In this document: positions 13,801 to 25,800 of the stretch, in pieces
Layout: every line of letters starts with the position of its first letter
How positions within the stretch are numbered: the stretch's first letter is position 1
Assembly (NCBI GenBank): GCA_038373885.1
Contig: JAWZYV010019563.1
Span: 620,001 to 684,000, forward strand
DNA: 64,000 nt
Source: Cheiracanthium punctorium
Taxonomy: Eukaryota > Arthropoda > Arachnida > Araneae > Cheiracanthiidae
Reading direction: 5' to 3'
The notes under the pieces: model-generated
Database searches by the model: none
Told to the model about the DNA's origin: nothing
What the model saw: the letters and a program-made list of their open reading frames with translations, nothing else
Made by a program: the position numbers and the translations under genes

Positions 13801-16800
13801 TTTGTTCAATAAAATAGGTTTCATGTTCTTTCCTGTTGTCTTTTTCCCACAACGATCGTTTACTTTCTATCATGTTTTTTTAGACCACACCGCATGAGAA
13901 ATATAAGAAAATAAAGAACCCCGTAATGTTTCTTGCTTGTAATGAAAGCTTCCTTTCAACGAAAAAAAAAAAAAACTATCATGTATAAAAGTACCTGTGT
14001 ATTTTTTAATCTTAACGAGCCGTTGCTCCAAATAAATAATTATATTTGTGTCAAAACACTCTTAAGAGATACTAAATTTGTAAAAAGATAGGATGGCTGA
14101 TAAAAAGAAAAAAGTTTAAGAATAGTAATGAATAATAAAAAAATGTACAGCTTACTTGTTTGAGTTGCTAATGTCAAAATTAATTTGGGCTTAAAAGTAC
14201 AAGCATATGATACTGCATCTTTCAGTATTAAGCGCTCCTCGTGGGAATCTGGAACCTAAATAAATTACTATTTACAGTATTTATAAAATTAGCATACAAT
14301 TGGAAATACAACGAACATATCAAATTAAATTTAAAAAATGAAAAAAAATCTGATATGGACACCACATGAATTCCTTGCAAGTCTATTAAATTATATACAA
14401 TTTTGATGCACTTTTTAAAACTTATAACATGCTTTTATTAACTTCAACTATCAATGTAAAGGAATCTTGTAATTTAGTCTTCACCAACTTCCAGACATCC
14501 AACTAATTCGAAATTTTGAAGGCCTATAAAAATGTGAATGACAATACAACAATACTAAAAACGGTGTACTTAGCAGTTATAGTTTGTTAACAGGAGCACG
14601 CAAAAGATTTGCAATGCATTACCGTAGTATGGAAAGTCGTTATTTAAAGCGTATTTTAGAGAGATCTTCATCTATTTCAAATAAAACAAAATTGATATAT
14701 GCTGTCAAGGATTGCAAAATAAGGCCCTCCATCGTAAATCGTGTACGTAGCCTTTATAAGTTTTTTACAGGTTTAGGCAAAAGAATTTTATCTCATTACG
14801 GACTATGGCAGTTCAGACAATTATCTATTTCATACAAAATATAGTAAGTATAGTGACGTTTATAAAGGTTTATTTTTCATTTAAAGGATAGAAATAATAT
14901 TTAATGTTCTTTTACAAGGTCTCTCAAAATTCCATTAATACTGATGTACATTTTTAACACGCTCTATTACTTGCGCCTGTTTGTATCAATATAATGGAAT
15001 CTTGTAATTCGATTTCCTTTTGAGCAAGGATCTCGTAGAGTGGACTTAATCATATATTCTGCGAGCAAAACTTATTTTACTTTGGAACGGAATAAGTTTT
15101 GATCGTATCGGAGCATTTATAAGCATTTGAAGGGCAAAGCATTGAAATATTTAGAAAATCAGCCATCAACATTATATTTTTTATTGGAAAATAAACCAAT
15201 AAAACCATAGGTTTATTTTCTATCGTATATACCTGTACTCATTTAGTTACGCTTATATTTCAGTTAGTCTATCGTGATCAACCTATCCCAATGATTTTTA
15301 CATGATTTTTTGTAGCTCGTTACATGTACAGCTGCGGAAAAAAAAGTCCCACTTGTACATTTTTCGGCCGTCGTTCGTCGCACAGCAAAGTTACAGATAC
15401 CAATCGTTTACGATTGACACACACTTTGATTTGCTATGCATAAAAATTGCATAAGGGGCCATCTACATATTAAAATTCGCACCAACTTTTTTTTTCTCTA
15501 GCAACCCCTAGATTTCACTTCATACTTCAAAAATTTAGCTCATTTTAACCCCGGACACCAATTTTCAATAAATTTGGACAGAAAATGAGTGAGTTATGAG
15601 CACCCAAAATTCCCCTGCCCCTATGTTAAAATATTTTTTCATACTTCAATTCATATCTAATATAATATTGGTAGTAAGAAGCTGATTTTTATTCGTACTA
15701 TTAGAACTAAACGACCCAAACATAATTTAATGATATTATGATTTTTAATAAATTATTAATATGAATTATGAATTATTAAATTAATATTAAAAAAAATTAT
15801 GAATAGCGACCTAGCCAAATTTCGATGGAAATAGATGCAGAAATTAATATTACATGGCTGTGCAAAATTTCAAATTTTTACGATCAGTAGTTTAATTTAT
15901 ATTAAATAAAATGTGTTATTTCCATGAGTTAAGGGACCATATATAAATTTATTAAGTGAAAAGTTTTTGAAAATTGCATAAAATAAATGTAAATTAGATT
16001 TATTTTGTGCAAAAACACAGTAAAAGATACCAGTATTAAAAATATCAAATTTTGAAGCAAATAAATTAGAGGTTTTTACAGTTTGTTGGGGATTCTATAA
16101 AGCGTGTATTGTTGCGTCCGCTACCATATTCCCCCAAATAAAATATTTTCCAGCAATAGAATTAGATGCAGTAGATGTATGTTTTCTAATACAACGTCCT
16201 ATTTCTGAAAAACTAACATCCTCAACTTTCCAGGCATGATTGTGACCTTTTTTAATATTGGAAACATTAGGTCTCTGGAATTCCCCATACTTTATCAAAC
16301 ATTCAAAATCACGTTTTTCTGTAAAAAAAATTTCATCTAACTATAAATTAAAATACCGCCAAAAGTCTTAAGAATATTGCACATTGCAGGCGATAGTATT
16401 AAATGAAGAAAGTGAAATAACAAACACAGTGATAATATTGGGTCGGCAAAAAAGTAATTGCGTTTTTTACATGAAATTCAAACAAATAAATTTTCAATCA
16501 TGAAACCATTCTTTAAGTTCGACCATAGCTGAGTCGAGCAATATTCATGCTTGTAGTCAGAAGAGCAGGGAGCAGCCTCTCACTCCTGCCAACATTTCAG
16601 CTGTCTAAGAGAAACATCAAGTGAAACACTGAATAACAATTTCAAAATTACAAAGATTTTCAAAATACTTAGCAGTCATTTTGCATTTTCCCCTTAAATC
16701 ATGTGTACGGACCAAGGAAGTTATGAACTCACGGGTCATTTGGACCAGAGACTAAATATTCTATTCTACCCTTGATATTCTCAGTACAAAAAACTTTAAG

Positions 16801-19800
16801 AACAATATTTTCCTTGAAAATAATATTAATTTCTTTTAATTCTCGCGAGCGAAATAAATGAAAGGCGAAAAGTTCGGAACCTACAAATAGCGTTTTTCAA
16901 TTTGCAGAAAGTCCCTTAAAAACGCGCAAAAATGAATTCGCAATATCTCCAGAAATTATCGTAGAAAATTTATGAAAATTTATATTTAGGGTAATTTGAA
17001 GGTTTTCTTTCGTTTAATAAAGTCAAAATATGGGGTTGCCATTGAGAAAAACGAAGTTGATGCAGAATTAAATATGAAGACGGCCTCTTATGCAAATTAA
17101 ATTAATAGTAAATTAAAGTACGCGTTATTTGCATACGAATGGTATGTATAACTTTGCTATACGACGAACTATGGCGAAATAAAGAGCAAGTGGGAGTTTT
17201 TTTTTCCGCAGCTGTACCATTTTTTGGGTGTACTGTACTTTTGTGGGTAACTGTTAAAAATAAACTATTTTTATTTGAACTTGATCAGTAGTCTTGATTT
17301 TATTGTACCTATAGTGAGTAACAGTTTGTTGCCCCATTTAATGGAAGTGGCTTGTCACAAATATGTCGCAAGTTCAGTTACAAAACTTACTCAGTTCTAT
17401 ATTCTATTCATTGGTCTGGCATAAGCTTTTCGTCAGTGATGCCAAAACTAGTTAGTTTCAATAACCAGTTGGAAGTAATCGATAGTGAGAATTTCAAAAT
17501 TCACCGTATTCGGTGAACATCAATTTTAACTTTATTATCGAAATAACTTGAAGATTTTTTTAAAGGATGGTTATGCGTTATCTCAAACCAACTGTATAAA
17601 TTTGGTATTTAAAGTGATTTTTCCCCATGGCAACGGCGTGGATGTAAATTTACAAACACGGAAAGTGCTGTTTTTCAAGTTCTCCAGTAACTTTGAAGAA
17701 CTTCACAGTTGAATAGAGTATGAAATTTTGCGTCGAAGGAATATCAAAAAAGTTTAGTTTTGATACAGTGAATTCGTCGAAATAGACTATTGAAAAAACG
17801 GAACATTTTCCTGTTTTCCAGGAAAATCCAACAGACGGGACTTTTAAGCATCAGTAACTTTAAAAGGACTAATCTGAATGAGCAACTCATAAAGTTGCAG
17901 AGCCTCAAATTTCACATTTAATAAGTACTTTTGGTCACGTGAGTAAGAAGTGTGCGAGGTGATACACCTATATACTGGACTTAACACATTGTTAGGAAAT
18001 GAGTTCATGAGTATCATAATCAGCGTCCTCGAATCTTGAAAAATTTATATAAAATCATTGCAACTTTAAACGTTCGGACAAGTGTTTCTACATATAAAAA
18101 AAGACCTTAAATAACGTCGCACTCGCACAAAATTTCGATATCAAATGCTTCGATGTCAATTGTCTCGAATTTTAATAAGTCAATTATAAACACTAAAACA
18201 AATAAAAAAGGTGCGTAATCAATATGAGAAAGAAAGCTGAACATACCTCTGAAAATATATCGTACTCTGAAGCAATTTTTAAGTTCGATACTTTCCTCCA
18301 GCAAAATGAATGGTCGCATATGACGATTATACCTATTTCAATTTTACGAAAAACTTTCAATTTTACTAACAATTTTTTTATATTGCCATGCATAAAAAAT
18401 TGTTGTTAAAATAAATAATTAAAGTTTACAGAACGATTACTCACAAAGGAAATGTAACGTAACATTTGGTCAGCTTTAGCATTAGACATCGTATTTTCAG
18501 CATTGAATAATGTTAACTCTCTCCTTCCCCCTACACTTTCAAACTGCATCTGTGATGCATAATTTCTTTACTCTAGAATTTTGATGCATTTTTATGAAAA
18601 TGATTTTAAAGTTTCGATTATGTTTGAAAAATTTCTTTTCCAGCCTAATTTGATAATGTAAAATATTGACAGAAAATTTTATATATACATAAAACGCAAA
18701 TTCCAAAGTCACAGTACTTTAATATTTAAGGTCTGTGGTTCATTTGGATACAGGGAAATCAAATAATTTTAGTAGTATTTTTAAAAGTCATTGAAAGTTT
18801 GTATAGGTGTTAACTTATCTGATAAATACTGATTTGGAAGACACACGACTAAGTATTACTTTTTTAAAACTCAAACGATACTTTAATAATATTACCTTTA
18901 GCCCATTACTCTCTTTCAGAAACTCAGCTACAGAAATCCGTTTCAAGAGCAATACAAAAAGTATACAAACTGTGTAACAGCTTAATTCCTTTACAGGGCG
19001 TCGCAAAATTACATCCCTTGTAAATAATCGGAAGTACATAATTTAATTCTCTAAGGTTCATATTAATTTTTTCTAAGTAACACACAAACTTACATATTTA
19101 CAATTAAGATCAAAGTACATTAGCTTTATTTATTAGAACACCAAACTTTATGATTCATTTATTTAATTGATTTTTACGTCTGTACAACTTTTCATTGTCA
19201 CATATTTGCAGGCTGTATTACGATGATACGGCTTTCTTAAATGTTCATTCACTTTAAATTAAATACAATTTCATGTTGGTAATTCCAAGGATGGTCATTA
19301 TAAGCATGCTTTTTGATTTCCCCTGCCATAACTAAAGCATAGAAAAAGTTAAAATCGTATTTCTTTATTATTTATGTTTCAATGTATTTAAATTTTGTAA
19401 GACAAGCATAAGAAAAGCAGAACTGATCACCATTGCTAAAAGATTTTATGGGATAGAAGTTGTTTGCATTTTATTTTACCTCTGTTTCTGTTGAATACAA
19501 GAATACACAAAATACACACATAGATGAATATAAAACTTAATTCGTTGGTAAACATAAAAGCATTCTGAATGTGTTTGATTGGTTATTTTTTCATCCACAG
19601 TTGGTGATAGTTTTTTCTCTACTTTGACCCAGCATGATAAAAAGATATGCTTCACTATATAGACATGAAAACTGAAAGTCAATTTAGTCAATTTTTAGAA
19701 TAAAAATATCACTGAGTAAAAGTTTTAAAAAATCATGCTATCTTGAAAATAAATATTTATGATAACAGTTGTAATGACATATAAAATTTCTAGTGAGAAG

Positions 19801-22800
19801 TTATAATGACATATAAAATTTCTATAATTTAACCAACAAAAAAATACTTATAAATTGACACACCTATTACTTTCACTGGCACTTGCAGACGAGCAAGCGC
19901 TAAAATCGTACCTATGATGCTGGCACCTCCAGATAAATTTTGCATCAGATATGCAGGCTGTCTATTTTCAGTCATAAAGAAGGAATCGCATCTGTAAAAT
20001 AATGTGTTATGCAATGCAATTTACTTTCATTTACGTTTAGTTTATCTACACTGGCCTCCAAAAGTTGAAGAACAACCAGTTTTTTGCACCTGATTTGCAA
20101 ATGAATAAATATAGAAACACCAAATTTGGATAATATGTGCACGAATGTATTGACTGCAACATAGAAGTTTACGTAAGGAAAACGAAAAAATGTTTTACTT
20201 ACAAAAAAAAGAAATCTCCATTCTTGGGAAAGTCCATTCTTGGAAAAAAATAATACATCACAGTTTTGTGTGGTAAAATTTCATAAAGACATAGCAAAAA
20301 AGAGTTTTAATAAGGGATATGCCCACCCCTAGCTTGAATCCATTGGCGGCATCGACTTTCCATGCTATGAATTAAGTTGTCGGTTACCGAAATGGTAAGC
20401 GAAGACCAGACACGGAGGAAGCCTTGTTCTAGCTCTCCTACAGACCTTGGCGGTGGACTTAAAGCAGCAACCCGTCTACCAAGATAGTCCCAAAGATGCT
20501 CTATCAGAGTCAGGTCTGGAGATTTAGCTGGCTATTCCATTCGCTCTAAACCAAGGCCCTCAAGATATTCCTCAACAACTACAGCTCGGTGAGGTCGTGC
20601 ATTACCATCTATTAGAAGGAAATCATTGCCAACTGCACCGCCATATGGGAGGACATATGGATCAAGGATCTCATCCCGATATCTCACACCAATCAGAGTT
20701 CCTCCCTAGAACACATGCAGGTCAGTGTGACCACCGAGTGAGATCCCTGCCCAAACCATTATTCCACCACCTCGGTAACTGTGTCTTTTAACAGTGTTGG
20801 ATTGATGGTATCTGCTGCTTTATTCCCTTCAGATCAGCAGACGTCCTGAATCGCTCTCCAGTGTGAATCTGAACTCGTTTGTAAAGCGTACAGAAGCCCA
20901 TCGCTGTCTGGTCCAGGAAACGTGATCTCTTGCCCAAGATATGAGGCCCCTTCTCTGTCGTAAGTTGAGGGGGACATACACAACTGCTCGCCTTGCATAG
21001 AGACCTGGGGCTCTACCACCATAGCATCGGAAAGCTTTCTGTAGCGAATATATCGAGCCTTCTCTTCTCATGACGATCACATCATGACGTCACAATCCGA
21101 GAAATATCCGATATGCCGTAGCACGATCCTATCGTAATTGTTTCACGGTCGTATTCACTATCTGAAATAATGCTGTTTTTCTCAGACATGTTGGATGAAG
21201 GCGAAAACTTGCATTCCGGTATTGGAGAGTACAAAATAGATGGGTTTTTATTGTGTGTATCACGGAGTGTCAAGTACTTCCACAAAAGGACCCCACTCCC
21301 TGGCATGGTGGGTCTGTCAAAAACCGGCTTCCACTCTTGATGGACGTCTCCGGAGTCTTCGAAAATTCTGAAGACAATGCCTTCGTTTAAGAAAAAGGGA
21401 AGAAAGCCGTGTGTTTTGATTGGTTGATCGGTCTGAGGGTCGGGTAGACATTCACAGGCACAAAAATACTTGCTTGTTTTATTCGACACTCATCGTGCTA
21501 GCACCAAAAGGAGAGTCGCGGCTATTTATCCGAAGTATTTGACTATCCGAGAGCGAGAAATATCCGTCACGGATATTCTACGATACCATGGTGCTAGAGC
21601 TCCTGCGATGTGAAGACGCCTTTGCACCTTACTAGCGCATATTCTTCTCCCTGATGCGACAAAGTGGTCTGCAACAAGTTGCGGTACAGAAATGCTTCTT
21701 CTACCTTCGGGCCGAAATAGCTATAAAACATTTTCTGCAGGTGCTGTAGCTCGTGGTCGGCCTGTAGCATGTCTTCTGGACACAGAAGCTTCGGTTTGAT
21801 ATTGATTCAAAGACGGTAGAGCACACTGGGAGACACATTAAGACTACTAGCAGCATCAGCCCGTGACAACCTCGTTTCCATATATCCAACCTCCTGTCAC
21901 CTTAACGAATCGAACAAAACGGCTTCTGTCAGACATTGCGGAATCCTACTGCCAATTGTCAACGAATCTGTTAACAAAAGTTGTACGCGTAATTACGAAA
22001 GCCTGATATTTGCATGCTCTCCCTTACATATGCCTGTTCTTTTCTATTAAAAAAAAATGTGGTAGCTATCGTTTTTGCGTAAATTTGTTCGTTTTTATCA
22101 TTTATATAAACGATAAATTTTACTGTTAGTGTTTTTTTTTTTTATGGGGAGCTTTGAAAAACATGTTGTTCCTTAATTTTGGAGGCCAGTGTATATACAG
22201 ACTTTTTAAGGGAAGTTTTTAAATATACGATAAAATAAATTTTGTGAATCTCTATAACAAATTTCTGAGATGAGACCGAATGATTTTCTTGCAGAGCATT
22301 CACTGCATTTTGAATAGTTTTTAATTAATATGCAATCTGATTCGCAAAGGAATGTGTGGAGAACTTTAGGGAGCATTTAAACTCAACTTGTTGTTTTAAT
22401 TTGACTGCGAACAATTTTTTTTAAAGAGTTCTGTGTGTTTGATTCAATCCATGAATTCAAAATTAAAATTTTAAATGCGTAAAAAGTTGCACTTCTGAAA
22501 AGTAGATACAGTACTAAAATTGAGAGGATTGAACTTTAAGGAATAAAACGAATTTAGAGGTGTGGCGTGAATTTCACACTCCCGAAGGGAACAGTAGCAG
22601 TCGTATTAGGAATGAAGCTGTAATCACTAATACACTTGCAATTTCAAAGTGAGCACTGAATTAACAAAGAGGCGATGAATCTACCAAAACAAAGATAATC
22701 CGTCACCTCTGCAGCTCATGCGAGTGGTTCCCGTGGTATAAAAGCTCGATACCGTGAAGAAATCGAGGCATCATCATCAGTTATGAGTTTATCTTCAAGC

Positions 22801-25800
22801 AGTAAGGTCGCTCAGGAAAGCGCTCTACCGATAAGCCGAAAAGAGCCCTTTTTCAGGGCTCTTTCCGGCTATAATAGGTACAGGCCGACCGGTAGAGAGC
22901 CCCCCCCCCCTTGCTTATAAAGGTGGCATAGCATTTTTACGACGCCTGGATGGAATTATTACATGAAGAAAAAATCACTTTCGATTATGACGATTTTATC
23001 TCGATCTTTGCTGATCACCAAAATCACGAATTATACCAAGTCATTCATGATACTATTATGAAACACTTCGATAAACTTGATAAACTTCAAACCGATACGA
23101 TGGACCCACCAGAAGTTAAAAAGCAGACCTCTCCTCACCAATCAGCACTACCCAACAGCCATCGACTACAGCTCCTGGTAATATGAATTATTCTTTAATG
23201 CAGAACCGCCCTCCTCCTCCGGTGAAAGGAATCACTCTAGTTAAAAAAGCAAGACGTAGTAGCAAAAACTCTCCCGTTCTTCTCGCCCGAGTTCTCCAAA
23301 CCCTACTTTCAATTCTTTCACAATTCTTAAAGACAATAATTCAGAAAATGCTATGGAGTTAACAACTGAACCTTGACAGGAATTCCACATCCCCTGAACT
23401 AATATCAAAGGAATAGTAATCACCGACAAAATTAGTATTTTCAAAGTTATTGAGCTAATCAACATTAATGCTATCCACGACTTTCACGCTTCATCCAAAG
23501 GCAAATTTCCGACCCTATACCCACACACAGACGGCACAGCCAACCTCATCACCAGTATTCTCACCTAAAACAAAATTAACTTCTTCACCACACACAACTA
23601 CCCATAAATCTTAATAGTAATTAGAGGATTACCAAACAACACTAAGACCTCTGACATTAAAGAAGCACTTAATTGCCACAACTATGACACACTTAAAGTC
23701 AATCAGCTAATATCTCGAAAAGACAACCGACACCTTCCACTCTTTCAAATGCACCTACCCTTTAATGATAAAAACCAGGAAATCTACATTCTATCAACTC
23801 TCTTAGCTTTTAATATCAAAGTAGAAAAATATAGACCACTTAACAAGATTATGCAATATTTTCATTGTAATGAATTCTACCACACAGCCAAGTATTGTTT
23901 CGCACAAGCTCGCTGCGCCATCTGTGGAGAATCCCACGCACCAAAAGCTTGCTGCAGTAAAAATCAAAAAGTAAATGCCCTTTGTTGCAATTGCGGTCAT
24001 TCTCACCTCGCGAGCTATCGGGGATGCTCAAAATTTCCAAAAACTATCAAACCAACTTCTTATGCAAGTGCTGTTAAAAGCAATATTTCAAATTCCAACC
24101 CCTCTTCCATTAAATTTCCAGACCCAAACTAGCAAGAGTATCATTCCAAAATTTCCCCCCGAAATTACTATAACGATCAAAGCCATTGAAGAGGAACTAG
24201 GTGTTAACTCCATCGGAGAACTCCTAATTAACTTAAAAACCCTACTTAGTCAAATTAAGGAGCTTAACTCCAACGAAGAAAAATATTTCATTTTATTAAT
24301 TTTATTTCTAACAGTAACTGTTGTTTTTCTAAGTCTGAAAGTCTCAGCTCTGCTGAGAACGGTAAGACTCCATATGCACACCTCCTCCCCTCCTTGGACT
24401 AATTGGGAACCTTCTCTTTTGAGAGAAGGCCCCTTTGGCTCCACCTCAGTTCTACCTTTAAGTCCTCGGACACGTTCTAAATTCATTCAAGTTAATACAA
24501 CGTCTTGTGAGCGGAGTTGTGGGCGCTGCCCGGGTACTCTGGGAAGAAAATTAGAAACAAGAAATCGAGGCAACAGTTATATTTTCATAACTTTAAGAGC
24601 GCTGGCTTATGAAGTAAGCGGAAGAATTATTTGTTATAAATTAATTATTTTGTAACAAATTTATTAATTTGTTATAAATTATTATTAAAATTTAAAAATA
24701 TAATAAATTATTATTTATTATATTTTTAATTTTTCTATTTCATTTTTAAAAAATAAATTTGTTAATTGTTATTCTGTTGTGTTGAGTTTCATGAGCAGCA
24801 TAGAACGCACCTTCTGATTCAATGCAAGTTTTAGTGCGCATTTGTTAAGGTGCTGAAACACCTTTTGCAGAAAATTGAAATGTATTATACTCTCGTGTCA
24901 ATAACAATAGAAATGGTTATAGTAATGACAATAAACTTCATATTACGTACGAATGGTAAAAACTTGATCTTCCAACAAGCATAATTGGAGAAGAATCGGG
25001 ACAGAAATCGTAGTGAATTTCTAGAAGACATGGAGATGTTTGGAAGCAGGAATAGAACTTTCCTTGATCTGTGCATTTTTTATTTATATTGGCAGCTTGA
25101 AGAATGGATTTCATATCCATACTTTGGATCCATATCTCATCCCTATTAAAAACAATCTGAATTTTAACTTTTGGAAGTAAAAGTTGACATTATGTTTAAA
25201 CAAAGCTTGGGAAAAATTTTAGCAATCCACAAAAATATAGTAAAACCTTATTGCAAGGAAAGTTAATTTTTACGATTTTATCAGATTGAGAAATAGGATA
25301 TTTTTATTAGAAGGAATATGGTATATTTCCTATAAAAAATCACTCACTCTGAAAAACTTCCATTACAGTGAACTTTTCAGTATTAAAGTTTTTAAGCTTT
25401 AGACCTGCGGTTCCCAACGTTTTAACGTCGATCCCACCAACAAAATCTAACTTACGATAGTGCCCCCCTTGCTCACCTTTTTCAGCAGAAATTCAGTTTT
25501 TTATTCTTCCAGAATAGACATTTAGTCGTCCTTTGCAAAATAACGTTATCATTAAATTTTAACAAACATTTTAAGCAAAAATGCTAAGGTTTTTGAGTAA
25601 AAATAAGAATAAATACGGTGATTTTTTTAAACATGCATTATCACTTGCTCTTTGTCTATTTTTTTTCGCCCCCTCCCCCTGCAAAGTTCTGAGCCCTCCA
25701 GGGCGGGCGCGTCCCATTGATTAAGAAACCTCGCTTTAGACAAACATATATTTTAGTTTTAGGAATTTGAACAATAGAAAAAAACAATCTAGGACTCAAC

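Larger units (their letters stand above)
20307..21936 (-). pseudogene. Tc1 (DD34E) transposase, disrupted
   Basis: Starts at ATG 21936-21934 and ends RGGHIPY-stop at 20307. Recognisable parts: SVLYRLWNQYQ-like and GRPRATAPA-like HTH linker in frameshifted form (21700-21890), RRSISVPQLVADHFVASGRR (about 21650-21710), GLYARRAVVYVPLNLRQRRG and WTRQRWASVRFTNEFRFTLE (20829-21005), then NARPHRAVVVEEYLEG and SPDLTLIEHLWDYLG (20480-20620). First catalytic Asp is Asn (FTNE), second is Gly (DGNARPH), Glu is kept; a Trp codon is TAG. The gene is split by the insert at 21008-21602. Confidence 0.9.
20047..22193 (-). mobile_element. Tc1-type transposon, interrupted by another element
   Basis: Ends TACACTGGCCTCCAAAAG (20047) and CTTAATTTTGGAGGCCAGTG then TA (22193) are inverted repeats with TA target sites. 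2147 bp, of which about 595 bp is a later insertion (21008-21602), leaving a normal ~1.55-kb Tc1. It lies in an intron of the LAP-like gene, on the same strand. Confidence 0.9.

Noticed and set aside
22834..22870. Histone gene 3' end
   Set aside because: The loop is 5 bases rather than 4 and no histone coding sequence lies upstream.
22737..22900. LTR of a retrovirus-like element
   Set aside because: TATA and initiator-like motifs are present, but there is no matching LTR downstream, no primer-binding site, and the ORF1 zinc knuckles are of the LINE type.
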